Notes under the pieces: model-generated
The model's input: only the letters and a program-made list of their open reading frames with translations
Databases searched by the model: none
What the model was told of the DNA's origin: nothing
Assembly (NCBI RefSeq): GCF_014529535.1
Contig: NW_023503493.1
Span: 1,860,001-1,924,000 of the forward strand
Length of the DNA stretch: 64,000 nt
Source: Bradysia coprophila
Lineage: Eukaryota > Arthropoda > Insecta > Diptera > Sciaridae
Direction: 5' to 3'
Made by a program: the position numbers and the translations under genes
Shown: one piece after another, positions 9,165 through 21,440 of the stretch
How the letters are laid out: every line of letters starts with the position of its first letter
How positions within the stretch are numbered: the first letter of the stretch is position 1

Positions 9165-12100
9165 ATGTTGCAAACTTCAAGTAGAATTTTAAAAAAAATT
9201 GAAGAAGTTTTGGGACATGGCGGTTATATGGAATATATTCCCGAGCTGGCTGTCGTAGGAGTAGATGGCGTAGGGAAAAGTTCTGTTTTGAACAATTTTC
9301 TTGGAAGGTAATTTCAATTGTTAATTGTTCAATTGATCGGATATTTGGGTTTGTTTGTCGATAAAATAAAAATAAAATTTTCATTTTGCTTTACCAACGA
9401 ACGAAACCTATCTTAGAATGTAAAGCAAACATATGCAGTTGTCTGATTTCCTTGCTGATGTCAGATAAAAAAACAAGCGGAACATATCAGAGTGCTATTT
9501 TCTAACGAAATTCAGATGACAATTTTGTATTTATGTATGTGTAACGACGGCCGGTATATAACGAAAATAATATAAGTTGTCACCATTCAAATTTTATCAA
9601 TGAAACCAAAACCAAAACCTATTTTAATGAATAGTAAACGAGCCATCAGAACAGTCGGAGCGTTTGCTGTCTTGTTGTAATTTTTTTAAATTTGTCTAAA
9701 ACTGCCGAAGATACAGTCATAGACGAAGTCATGAGCCCACCCGACAATTTCAACAAAGGTTGAGTACTCGTAGTATATTGATGAAATAGCTGAAAAGCAA
9801 TCAAGTTTTGTTTCGATGTATGTTTCGAAGATGCAAATTCGAAAGACTGATTTTGATTCAGAAACTTAACTTAACGAACTTTATTATTCAAAAAAAAATA
9901 CAAATTACGAATATAATAATAATATTTCACTTGCAGTAAGTGTTTAGCCTAAGGACGGCTTTTCAACTTAATTCAGCGTTAATGTGTTAGTTATTTATAT
10001 AAATGGCGACTGACGAGCGAGAGGGCGAAAGGAAAACTAGACAAAAACCTTTTTCTAATACTTCACTTAACTTAAAAACTAAAGACTACAACTGACAGAC
10101 TTAATTTTACAAACAGGAGGATTAACTGGTGAGAGGACGGGGGGAAGGGGTTTGATTCAGAAATTGTTCCTTCGTGTGTTTGACATTTTTTGTTTATTTT
10201 TTTTTCATGTTTCTTTGAAATCAGATATTTGGTGTTGAATTTGGTTTATTTTTTATGAATCTGTCCAAAAGTTTATTTTTGACGTTTCGACCGCGCAGAA
10301 GATTATGTTCGTCAGTTGAAGACGCAAATATTCGGACAGGGGTGTATTCATTTTATTCTATGCACTTAATTCAGTAGTCATCATAGAGTTATACTCGAGA
10401 GTTGGCGAGATGGCGTTTTGTCGTTCTATCATATACCTTTGTGGCCTGCTCGAGGACAACCCTATTATTGCAATATTTAGTAACCCTGACTCGTATGTCA
10501 AACTGTCATACCTGACATGTCTCGTGAAATTTTTTGTTTTGATGTGATGCACATAAAAAATGTTTTTAATGATTGTAGCATAATTTTTTAATTATTTAAA
10601 CAAATTAATGATTTTGACACAAGTGTAGGGATGGGAGACGTTCAAAATTATCGATAATATCAATCGAAAGAAATTGTCGATAATCGATTAATCATATCGT
10701 TATCGATAATTTAATAATTATCGATAATTATCAAAATATCGAAATTCGATAATTATCAAAATATCGATATTTTGATATTTATCTGAAAATTCATGATAAT
10801 TTACCGATATATCGGAATATATCGATAAATATCGGATTTTCGGACCGAAATATCGATATATCGAATTAACGATCTCTTGATAATTATCAAAATATCAATA
10901 ATTATCGATTATCGATATTTTTTTTGATAATTTTCGATAAAAAAAGTCGATAATTATCGATAATCATTATCGCCCATGCCTAAGTGACAAAGAAGTGAAA
11001 CAGAATCGAGTGATGTATCTTAATCATGACGTGCAAAAAACTAAATTTCGTTTAAAATGGAAAAATGTAGAACGTTTCTTCCATAAACACTTTGATCAAT
11101 TTTGATTAATTTATCCACACCGGTCACCGGTATTAATGTGAACATAATAAAAGCACGTCCAATGATAAAAACAGATTTTTATTGAAAATGTCCAAAATTG
11201 TTACGCGAAATTCAACGACAAGGCTTTAAGGAATTAAGGAAATGTAAATAAAATCCTTAAAAATATGAAATCAGCTGACAACAAAACTTTGTCAAGCAAA
11301 ATGGCTACTGACCGCACAGAATGCAGTTTCAAGGAGCATCGGCACCCAAAATGCTGATTTCCTCTTAGTACCAGCATTTTCATAGAAAAGCGCCATCTTG
11401 CCAACTCTCGAGTGTAACTCTATGGTAGTCATAAATGACAATCATAAAGAATTTTCACAATACAGACGAGAAAACTGTTATTTTCTCACCTTCAATGAAT
11501 CTTCAGTTGCTTTTGTTGTTAAAAATTATATGTTGGTCTCGGGAATAAAATTAGGAAATTTCCGAGGGGCCCCGCACTGAATTTACAGCCGTTGAAATGT
11601 GAAACTTAACATGTTTTCTGTTTTGGGACTAGTTTTGGGTTGAATTGTGGGACTAAAGTACTTAATTAAATGAACACTGGCGGCGCTAGTTGTCCAGCAA
11701 AGTTTTTGTTCATTATAATTCTGACACTTTTGATGTTGGGTGCTCACATTCGCACCATAAAAATTCAAGCGAGAAGTTAAAAAAGTCGATAACATAAATG
11801 ACCTTGACCTTGCAACATACAAGCTGGCGCCTGTGCACAATCCCAGAGAGCATGAACGTGTAAACACTTACAGTATAGGAACTACTTGGTTTACCCTTAT
11901 TTACTCACAGTTGATGTCATTCATACATAGTTGGAAGCCATGTATTCATGACAAAAACAGCGCTGGGGCGCTACTCGTCATGCAGTGCACTTACAAACTA
12001 ACAACAATCACCGTCGCTTGACAAAGTGATCGGACTAGCTACTAAATGTTGATTTTCAGTACTTGCAATAACCTGCCATCACCAGTAACATTCAACTTAC

Positions 12101-15100
12101 CACACCATACTTCATACAAACCATTTCATTCATCCACTCAAATGCACAGTCTTCCTTACTTTAATCATCATAGTGTACAACGGTTCAGAGACAGATTTAC
12201 AGACGAACAAGTTAATATCAAGCACATTGTAAGATTCTGCATTTACATTCTTTCTCTCGATTTGGCTTTCGTACTTGTCAGTGAAGTAGCATCCATCAGT
12301 TCATCAAGGTACATACGAGAGATAAAAAATAATGAGAAACTTGAATGTCAATTTTTTCTCCTTGGTTCAACGTTCAGGAACCTGAAAATCTATCGCGTAT
12401 GAGGACCCATACTAGCGATTCCTCAACTTAAGCGGAAGCAGTTTTCCTAATTCACACCAAACCATCCGCCAATCTTTCGAACATTTCAAGCGAAATTGTC
12501 AACGAAGTGAACACCTTTTATCAGTCAGTGTACCGAATGATCATTCGTTACGTAAATCCTTGCGGCGAGAATATTGTCGCACAAATTTTGATTGCTTCCG
12601 AGAGCATTTTCTTCAGCATCAGCAATCTCGAACATTTTTTGGCACTATAGAAAGTCAGTGTACAGCTCTTACGACGCTAATGCACATATGTGTCATTAAA
12701 TATTTCGAAAATATTGATGTACACAAGAGCTTCAAGAAACTTTTTGAGCACGATAACCTCATGAAATTTGATCAAAAAAAAAAACTTTTCAGTTGAACAA
12801 AAACAAATAATTTATTGATTACTTCTGCCCACATGAAAATTGGAAATATTCTCCGAAGTCAAATTTTTAGATTTTCTATTAGCAACTAGAAATTTTTAGC
12901 AATTAAACGCGACTGAGTTAAGAGTGATATCGCCAAAACTTGAACCAATTTTGGTGAAAATAAATACAATGGTTCGGCGATCCAGGCAAGCTATAGCTCG
13001 TTTGAATCGTCTTTCAATTCTAAGAAATAGGGATCTTTTAGTTTTTCTGTTAGTTTCCCGTTTTCGGAGTGAACACGTGAAAAGTCATAGCATGTCAAGG
13101 GGTGGTGAAAACAGTTTTTTTGTGATAGCTCAAGATAGACATGTTTCTAAAAGTTGAAAATTTGTAGGAATATAGGCCTTTGGCAGACCTTCATAAAGAG
13201 TATAATCATCGGTATGGGCCGCCACCCGTTCTAGACTTATGACCCAAAATATGGTCAATGTTTGGTCAGTGCTACTGGCTTGCAACAGAATTTATCCGCG
13301 GAACTGACTATAGGGTGTTGTAGCTGGACTTACCCTCTTTCATTCCACGTATAAAAAACCCCAGATAAATTCTGTTGCAAGCCATAAAGTTAGTTGAAGT
13401 AAAATGTCGCTCCAGGAGACCCATATTTTTCAGTGTTTTCTACTTGTTTTTGGTCTTCAAACAGGCTGGAGCGATGGGAATGAAATAAACTAAATCAAAA
13501 TTACATGTTCAGCTCGAAATTGTCCTGAACCGCGCGATCATTGGTCTTGAAAATGTTGCTTTCCTCCTTCTTCGTAGAAGGTGGAAAACCTCATTTCTTT
13601 TACTTCACAAAACAGAAACAGAACAGAAACTCAATTGCTTGCTACGAATATAGGTTTATTGTAAAGCAGAGATGCGCAGCGTTCGTTTACATATAAAAAA
13701 CGTTATTTTACACACATTTCCATATTGTGTGACCTCTTGTGAAGCACAAATTACATCTTGAGTGACCATTTATTGACTGTAAACGAACGCTGCGCATCTC
13801 TGCTTTATAATAAACCTATATTCGTAGCAAGCAATTGAGTTTCTGTTAATTTTGTGAAGTAAAAGAAATGAGGTTTTCCACCTTCTACGAAGAAGGAGGA
13901 AAGCAACATTTTCAAGGACCAATGATCGCTCGGTTCAAGACAATTTCGAGCCGAACATGTAATTTTGATTTAGTTTATTTCATTCCCATCGCTCCAGCCT
14001 GTTTGAAGACCAAAAACAAGTTGAAAACACTGAAAAATATGGGTCTCCTGGAGCGACATTTTACTTCAACTAACTTTATGGCTTGCAACAGAATTTATCT
14101 GGGGTTTTTTATACGTGGAATGAAAGAGGGTAAGTCCAGCTACAACACCCTATAGTCAGTTCCGCGGATAAATTCTGTTGCAAGCCAGTAGCACTGACCA
14201 AACATTGACCATATTTTGAGTCATAAGTCTAGAACGAGTGGCGGCCCATACCGATGATTATACTCTTTATGAAGGTCTGCCAAAGGCCTATATTCCTTCA
14301 ACTTTTAGAAACATGTCTATCTTGAGCTATCACAAAAAAACTGTTTTCACCACCCCTTGACATGCTATGACTTTTCACGTGTTCACTCCGAAAACGGGAA
14401 ACTAACAGAAAAACTAAAAGATCCCTATTTCTTAGAATTGAAAGACGATTCAAACGAGCTATAGCTTGCCTGGATCGCCGAACCATTGTTTTCAAATTTG
14501 TTCAAGTTTTGGCGATATCACTCTTAAGTTATTATTATTTCACTTTTCGTATCATTTGTGTGAGAAAACACAATCAAAACATTGACTGTCGATGTTTAAA
14601 TTTGAAACCAACAGCAATGTTTTAATGTGTATCTTCTGCACACGTAGAGCTTCCACAATTTCCTTTACACTTTTAGATGTTCCCAAAAACTTTAAGCAAT
14701 TTTTCTTATATGTTTACGCATTTAAAAATCACAGATTAAACACAAAATTTATCAGAAATGTTCTCACATCACAACTGAATCTAATTGACACAAGAATAAT
14801 GAGATGAGGCGACATAACTACACGGTCAATATCGTCAGGAACGATATTATCGTTTTCTAGACGATAGTATCGTCTAAAAAACGATAGTATCGTTTTTTGG
14901 ACGATAGTATTGTTTTTTGGACGATAGTATTGTAAACGATAATATCGTCCAAAAATTTTTAATATAGTTTTTAACTATAAAAAACGATAATATCGTTTTT
15001 TTGACGATAATATCGTCCTGTATGAAAATATCCGCTGGACGATATTATCGTTATTTTCTTTTTCTGAACAATTTTATCGTTACTTTGGACGATATTATCG

Positions 15101-18100
15101 TCCTGGGCGATAATTTTTGGGACGATAATATCGTTTTGGACGATAGTATCGTCCAGAACGATAATATCGTTTTTAATTTTTTTTTTTTATTTGAGACGAT
15201 AGTATCGTCCAGGACAATTATATCGTTCTGGATGGTTGTTGAAGACGAAACACAAAATCTTGTAGATAAACACCTTTTTATAGACGGCAAATATATATTA
15301 AAAATTGGTTCATTTGGTTCCGTAAATTTAAATTTTATATAGAAAAATTACACAGACTAATTATGAGACGATGCGAGAAAAACAAATTAACTCCTAAGTT
15401 CCGACACCGTTCCGGCGCACGGCTCGCATTGCGGCCCTCCGCTTCGCTCCGGGGCAATGTGCCGGATCACTCGGCGTGTTAAAACGCTTTTTATGTACAA
15501 TCAAAGTTGGTATTCATTTCGTAAAAAGATGAATTATTTAGGGACGAACAAAACGTCTTTACGTTACATTTTGTAAAAGGATGAATTCCCTGGGATCAAA
15601 GAGTTCGACTCGTGCGACTGTAACATGTAACACTGCAGCTTTTAAACACTGATGTGTATGGACCAATGTATGTAGTGAACACAACCGATTTTACGATTAT
15701 TTACTTTCTCTTCCTTTCACTTAATGTATCGAAACTATGCTTTCCCTGAAGGTACTGCTGATTTTGAGGTAATCTTGAGATCTCAATCTCAACTCAACTT
15801 GAGATTGTGGTAATCTTGAGTTGAGATTATTATCGTTTTTTTTAGACGATAGTATCGTCCTGGACGATATTACCATTTAAGAAAACGATAATATCGCCCA
15901 GGACGATATTATCGTTTTGGACGATATTATCGTACAGAAAACGAAAATATACATTAGATTTTCTAGAACGGTAATATCGTCCAGAAAACGATACTATCGT
16001 CCAGACAATATTTCAGAATTTTTCAATTTAGACGATATTATCGTCCTGGATGAAAATTTTTTGGGCGATAATATCGTTTTTTTTTTTGGGCGATAGTATC
16101 GTCTAAAAAACGATAATATCGTTTTTTAGACGATACTATCGTCCAAAAAACGATATTATCGTTTTTTTTGGACGATACTATCGATACTATCGTCCAAAAA
16201 ACGATATTATCGTTTTTTTTGGACGATACTATCGTCTAAAAACGATATTATCGTTTTTTAGACTATAGTATCGTCCAAAAAAACGATAATATCGTTCCTG
16301 ACGATATTGACGGTGTGGAAATGTCCCGCCACCGAATAATGAATGCGCGAACAATACTACGCGAACAGTTGTTTCTGACATTTGAATTTTGAAAAATGTA
16401 ACCAGCAGCTACAATTCGAATGCATCAAGATTTCGCGATTTTACTTTAAATTTCACAATTAAATATGAGGATATTGTTTGTATTTCAGAAAAAAATGTCA
16501 ACTTGAAAAGTGTTATCATCGCATAAAATGTGTACATTTATGTTTTCGACTTTTTTAACTTCTCGCTTGAATTTTTTATGGTGCGAATGTGAGCACCCAA
16601 CATCAAAAGTGTCAGAATTATATTGAACAAAAACTTTGCTGGACAACTAGCGCCGCCAGTGTTCATTTAATTAAGTATTTTAGTCCCACAATTCAACCCA
16701 AAACTAGTCCCAAAACAGAAAACATGTTAGGTTTCACTTTTCAACGGCTGTACTAGTTATTTGTGTATCTGTTTTGGACGATTGTTTTTAGGCAATTTCG
16801 CGAGTTGTAGCCCGAACGAAGTGAGGGCTACATGCGAAAGTGCCTAAAAACAATCGTCCAAAACAGATACTCAAAAAACTTTTCATGTAAGCGGTCGAAA
16901 ACCCGAGAAAAATCTCGAAACTCCCTCATTTTCGGCCCCGACACATGAAAAACTCTTTTTTATGCCAAATACTGCGAAAGTTTGTATTTTCGGTCCTCAA
17001 ATGGTGACCGAAAGTAAAAAAATTCAGGCCTTGGGCCGAAAGTAAATGTCACTGTAATCATTTTACTTTCGCCCCGTGGGCTTGCGTATTTGCGGGCCGA
17101 AAGTAAATGTCACTGTCATAATTTTACTTTCGGTCCTCATATGTCTTGAAAACACATGTTCACTTGATTGAAAGTACGCATTGAGTGTAGTGTTGTGTTG
17201 ACGATAGCCAAATGTTTTGTGAGCAAGTGAATGTATGTTTACAGTAATTTCATTTGTTAAATTGTTTTTATTTTTATACCAGGGGGCGGCAGCACCCCCC
17301 CGCGCTTTTCGGCATTTTGGTGTTTCTACAGCAAATTTTGTTGATAACTCAACAGTTTAATTAAAATTATGTTTTGTTTCGGACCGAAAATACAAATCTT
17401 CCGCAGTATTTGGCATAAAAAATAGTATGCATCACTCGGGGCAAAAGTAAAAAAATTCAAATCGAGTGATTGCCGCCTTTGCCTGCGGCGCGGCGCGGCG
17501 CGGGCTGCAAACTTCACACGTTTGAATTTTTTTACTTTCGCCCCTTGTTATGCAAAATACTATTTTTTTCAAGTGCAACTCTTTTGCAACCCTTTTTGTA
17601 AAATGCAACTCTTTTTACATCGAATACAAGGATTATATCGAAATATAAGTAGATGATTGATTCAACATAATAAAGAGACCTATGGGAGACTGTACCAAAA
17701 GTTTTGTTTTTTATATTTCAGCAGATAGTGTCCACTCGTGCCTATCTAGTAGATTAAAAACATTAAACATTCATTAGGGTGTAGAGTACTAAATTCCAAA
17801 TTAGCAGCTCTTGATTGCTTCGATTTCGTATATTAGCATTAGCACAGTTCTGTGGTCATTCACTAACATTTTTTAAGTCGAAATATGTGTTGCAAACTAA
17901 AATTGTGGTAATGTGATAGTTTTAACATCAGATAACAGATCAGCTTATTAGTCTAATGATTCACTTCCTTTTACCTTCATCGTATTTTTTGTTGAGTGCA
18001 ATCATCAATCAATTATTTCTAAATAAAGTAACTTATCGTAGTTCTGCAGCTGAAAATGTTTCGCTTTCCGCCTACAGACATAAACAAAATTAGCACTAAC

Positions 18101-20688
18101 CACAATTTCGAGGAAACAATATGACAGCACGAAGCACGGTCCATAACAACGAACGATTTATATAAAAACGTTAATTTTTTACTTAATTGATCGTTAAATA
18201 ACTTTAATTACACAAAGGGTAATGACTTTTAAGAATTTAAGAGGTTTCTATGCAATAAATTAACGAAAATGACAAACTGTTGCCTTACCGGAAGTATCAA
18301 TAAAATTGTTTTAAATCATTAATTTAGTGCAACTCTTTTGCAACTCTTTTATTTCGCGTGCGACTCTTTTGCAACTCTTCTTTTTTTTTTTTTAAATGCA
18401 ACACTTTGCAACTATTTTCAGTGACATTTGACACTCGCTGCGCCAGAGACTTTAGCAACAAACAACACCCTCGAAATTAAGTTGAAAACATTTTTACTTT
18501 GGACAAGTATCTATTTCATATACGGATTAGCGGAAAGCTTTGTATTGAGTTGAATCGAGACCATTTAATTATAACCATTTAAGTACAATGCAATCGAATG
18601 ATCACTCAGTAAATGTTACAAATTTTCATTTAATATTTAGGAAAGTGCATCCGGATAATATTTGAAAAATGTAACGCGATTTGATGAAACGTTCATCCGT
18701 AAATATCACGTATACAATAATTTGCTGTGTTCTATGTAGTAGTAGTAGTGATACATACAACCGATTTTAAATTGTAAAGCGAAAGACTGCTCAAAACTTT
18801 TTATCTCTATATTCTGCATGTAATCGTAAAAACGTTTTCGCGAATTTTCATTAATTTTTGGTGATATGTGAGATTCTCGTGGAAAATCATAAAAATTAGT
18901 GAAAAATTGGCGTAAATTAGTGAAAATTCTCGAAAACGTTTGTACGATAACGTGCTCTGTTATGAATTCTGATATATTGAAGTTCAAATTGAATTCCTTT
19001 TAAATTCGACAAGCATGTTAACTCTTAAGTCGAGCGTCAAGTAAAATCTTGATTGTGTTTATGATAGTGGCATTTCTATTTTCACTTTAGAGATTTTCTT
19101 CCGCGAGGCATGGTTGCTGTGACAAGTACACCGATTATAATTGAACTTGTAAATGAACAAGAAGGTAACTAAAACAGAAAAATTAGACTAAATTAGTATT
19201 ACATATAGTGTAAAAGATAAATTAAAACAGAAAAATTAGACTAAATTAGTATTACATATAGTGTAAAAGATAAATTGTTGCTTGGAGTGTAGATTCCTCC
19301 TTCTTTGTAAACGATAACTAGTCGTTAAGTTTGCGCTTTTAGTGACTATATCCAACGGCAAGAAATCTTCTAATGACAAACAAAAGTAGATGACACGCGC
19401 CACTGTTGTTTTCAGTTATTTAATAATAACTATTTCCTGAAACTTTGTACAGCGTCAGAAAATAAACAAATAACATTTTTAACGATTGCAATCTAATCGA
19501 CGTTATCAATACCCTCCCTAGCAACCAAACTACAATTATTAAGGTGGAAAATACGTTTATGAATCACTGCTACTTTGTTCTCTCGTGATGTTGTTGTTGT
19601 TTTGAAGCCATATTAAAAATCAGCGTTTCTCAAACTTATTTTCCCCCCTAACGCGATTTTTTGAGAGAGTTTGGATGCTAGAGAGAGTATTGATGTTATA
19701 CATTCCATATACACGTTATAATACATGTCGTAACGCTGGTAATGCATGTGGATTGAATAACGTCAATTGGTCACTTCCGACACTGTGACGAAAATAATTT
19801 CATCAAAATTTTCCACCACACAGAATGGGGTGAATTTCAGCACTACAAGGGCAAGAGATTCCATTTAAACGAAATCTGTAAGGAAATAGCGAAAGAATCA
19901 GCTCGAATAGCTGGTACCGATATGTGTAACACACCAATCAAGGTACAGATATTTTCACCAACCGTGCCAACCGTCACACTGATCGACTTACCTGGGATAC
20001 CGAAATCGGCTACTTCTGACAAGAGACATGCAGTCGAAACAATTATAATTGACGCGATTAATAAGGACAAATGTCTTATATTGGCAGTTGCAGCGGGTAA
20101 GAATATGGGCAGAGAAGAAACAGTAAATTCAGTTTTAAACTTAAAAAAAAAACATATTTTTATCCAATCTAGCCAATAATGAATCAATTCGCGAGGCACT
20201 TCAACTCGCCGAAAAAGTCGATCCTCAGGGTACTAGAACTGTTGGCGTCATGACAAAATTGGATTTGATGGATGATGGAACGAATGAAATCGAAAATCGG
20301 TTTGAAATGCACCAACGTTTCGTTGGATTGATTAATGCTGACCAGAATGCCGAAATGGAATTTATCCACAAATATCCAAAATTTAAAGATCTCGTAGGAA
20401 TAACACATCTGCGAAAAATAATTGATGAAATGATGACTGCGTATATTCGGGAAAAATTAGAAAAACGAATGGTAAATGCAACTGAAGATGAGGTACAGTC
20501 ATTTAGCATTGGTTTGGTAAAAGGTTCTTTTTTTCTCAATGCGATTTCCTCTATCAGGCACAACTTTATGCACAGATTTTTGGTGGTGTTGCATTGATAT
20601 TACCAGTTCAAAATAGTGATTGCCCTACAAAGGCTAAACAAGCAAAATTATCGGCAACCAAAATTGATGCTCCAGCGATATCAAATAA
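9165..20688 (+). CDS. Dynamin-type GTPase half (exons 1-5) of a dynamin-subtilase fusion gene
   Basis: Exons by GT-AG sites and phase: 9165-9307, 19091-19164, 19824-20096, 20173-20492, 20558-20688. Together they encode about 313 residues forming a full dynamin-family G domain: P-loop GVDGVGKSS (residues 32-40), the dynamin signature region FLPRGMVAVTSTP (50-62), G3 DLPG (127-130), G4 TKLDLMDDGT (191-200), and a helical end containing THLRKIIDEMM. Dynamins bind and hydrolyse GTP and remodel membranes or, as Mx proteins, resist viruses. No stalk (middle/GED) domain or PH domain follows. Exon 5 ends at AATAA|GTAAGA, a good donor in phase with the exon at 25147; if it were unspliced, a TAA stop at 20690-20692 would end a GTPase-only protein. 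Intron 1 is about 9.8 kb and packed with foldback elements. There is no obvious signal peptide, so cytosolic action is likely. GTPase identity is strong; joining to the protease half is inferred from matching splice phases. Confidence 0.82.
10376..11435. repeat. Element with ~45-bp inverted ends
   Basis: The segment 10376-10420 (agtcatcatagagttat, ctcgagagttggcgagatgg) is inverted at about 11387-11435. It probably delimits a ~1.06-kb non-autonomous DNA element in intron 1 of the dynamin-subtilase gene. No coding capacity is seen. A second array is nested inside (10626-10985). Confidence 0.5.
10626..10985. repeat. ATCGATAATTATCGAT palindrome array with inverted ends
   Basis: Dense overlapping copies of tatcgataattatcgat-type palindromes fill about 10640-10975. 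The edges read TAGGGATGGGAGAC and, inverted, TAGGCATGGGCGAT, suggesting terminal inverted repeats of a small DNA element. Confidence 0.6.
12379..12647 (+). pseudogene. Coding-like stretch of unknown family with one internal stop
   Basis: Starting at a plausible 3' splice site (ttcaacgttcag at 12367-12378), one frame reads EPENLSRMRTHTSDSST, a TAA, then continues in the same frame through AEAVFLIHTKPSANLSN, NEVNTFYQSVYRMIIRY and ENIVAQILIASESIFF to a stop. Composition and helical character look like protein rather than chance. Possible small upstream exons (12141-12228, and around 12282-12308) do not join cleanly in phase. I do not recognise the family. It may be a decayed gene carried by the surrounding element. 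Confidence 0.35.
12918..14527. mobile_element. Long foldback element flanked by TTAA (1610 bp)
   Basis: The left arm (12918 to ~13690) is inverted in the right arm (~13780 to 14527), with a loop of about 90 bp at roughly 13690-13780. Ends read TTAAGAGTGATATCGCC and its inverse, so TTAA occurs at both borders, as expected for piggyBac-like target duplications. An ORF of about 70 residues is present in each arm because the arms are near-identical. No transposase is visible. The ends resemble those of the element at 33594-34746. Confidence 0.75.
14821..16315. mobile_element. Element built of CGATAATATCGT palindrome arrays
   Basis: Both ends carry inverted copies of a sequence beginning CACGGTCAATATCGTCAGGA (left, 14821) and the inverse (right, ends about 16315). 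Behind each end is an array of palindromic units such as acgatattatcgt and gacgatagtatcgtc, at 14835-15230 and 15833-16300. A ~600-bp spacer separates them and includes a short GC-rich block. No gene is seen; target duplications could not be defined. Confidence 0.65.
15400..15485. other. Short GC-rich island inside the palindrome element
   Basis: About 85 bp (cgttccggcgcacggctcgc and following) are far richer in G+C than the flanks. The block resembles the conserved core of a repeat rather than a gene. Confidence 0.35.
16764..16965. repeat. Hairpin repeat, copy 1
   Basis: A stem from gtatctgttttggacgattg (16764) pairs with caatcgtccaaaacagatac (ending 16870), around a loop containing gcgagttgtagcccgaac. 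The following aaaacccgagaaa and cctcattttcggcccc blocks complete a unit that recurs at 32862-33050. Confidence 0.65.
16966..17560. repeat. Repeated TTTACTTTCG/CGAAAGTAAA motif region
   Basis: Multiple direct and inverted copies of ccgaaagtaaa and ttttactttcg(g/c)cc, with a GC-rich block (gcggcgcggcgcggcg) near 17486-17505. No gene is supported; the minus-strand ORF at 17326-17517 is repeat sequence. Confidence 0.45.
17561..19090. other. Remainder of intron 1, no feature recognised
   Basis: AT-rich intronic DNA. The motif gcaactcttttgcaac recurs loosely near 17575-17615 and 18325-18415. The intron ends with ttcactttag at 19081-19090. Confidence 0.5.
19171..19276. repeat. Perfect 53-bp tandem duplication
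   Basis: The unit 19171-19223 (starting aaaacagaaaaattagac) is repeated exactly at 19224-19276, beginning 6 nt after the exon 2 donor. The identity suggests a very recent duplication. Confidence 0.85.
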
Positions 20689-20692
20689 GTAA

Positions 20693-21440
20693 GAAAAAAA
20701 TATCAGCAGTCTCGATCGTACGAGACGCCTGTTCCTATCAAAAGTTTTTAATGTCTCTCTCTCCTTGTCCTTAAATCTTCCAATTTGAACTCATCTCCCA
20801 TTTATCTCCCATTAAAATTGTTAAAAGCAATATTGAAAGCCCCGCACGACGTACATTCGCATTATACATACTTTAAAACTACATAAACAGCTACACAAAC
20901 ACAATTCTATTTGACCTACATACCACTATTTTTGACTTTATATAGCTATAAATTAGCATTTTACAGCTAAAATATAGCCGAATATGGCTTCATATAGCTG
21001 TATGTAGTTGTATATAGATGTCCATATGTGGGACGCCTAAGACATACCCAACATATAACCAATCACTTCTAACTTTACAGAAACTGTCTAAGATCACTTT
21101 GACCAAAACACATTCACTGTTCTGCGGTCCTCAATACCGTTCAAACAAAAAAAAAAAAAAAATCGGACGTAATTTACCCGATATATCAGCAAAAATCCCG
21201 GTCGTGTTTGGCTGTATGGGAGACTTACAATCATCCATAAAATTCATCTGACCAAAAGATCTCGACGATGAATCGCACTGACAAAAAATCGTCGAATCAA
21301 TATATTTCAAGAATCTCCTGACTATGAAAATTGAAACGTCTGGAATTTTCGAGCAGGAGTGACAATAATACACAATAATGAATAAATACACATTTACAGT
21401 GTAAAAAAAAAATTACTTTGTTGTGTTCAAAATATAGTAA
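20693..21440. other. Start of intron 5, no gene
   Basis: AT-rich intronic sequence with a tatagctg-type motif repeated near 20940-21020. No coding signal is seen. Confidence 0.4.

Larger units (their letters stand above)
11584..16752. mobile_element. 5.2-kb composite element with ~210-bp inverted ends
   Basis: The block 11584-11795 (tacagccgttgaaatgtg, ggcggcgctagttgtccag, gtgctcacattcgcaccat) reappears inverted at about 16545-16752. Between the arms lie a TTAA foldback, a CGATATTATCGT array and a decayed coding stretch. No transposase was found, so the outer unit may be a non-autonomous element that accumulated later insertions. It lies wholly within intron 1 of the dynamin-subtilase gene. 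Confidence 0.6.

Noticed and set aside
15001..15342. 113-residue open frame with VLDDNIVLDDSIV repeats
   Set aside because: Direct translation of the CGATAATATCGT palindrome array.
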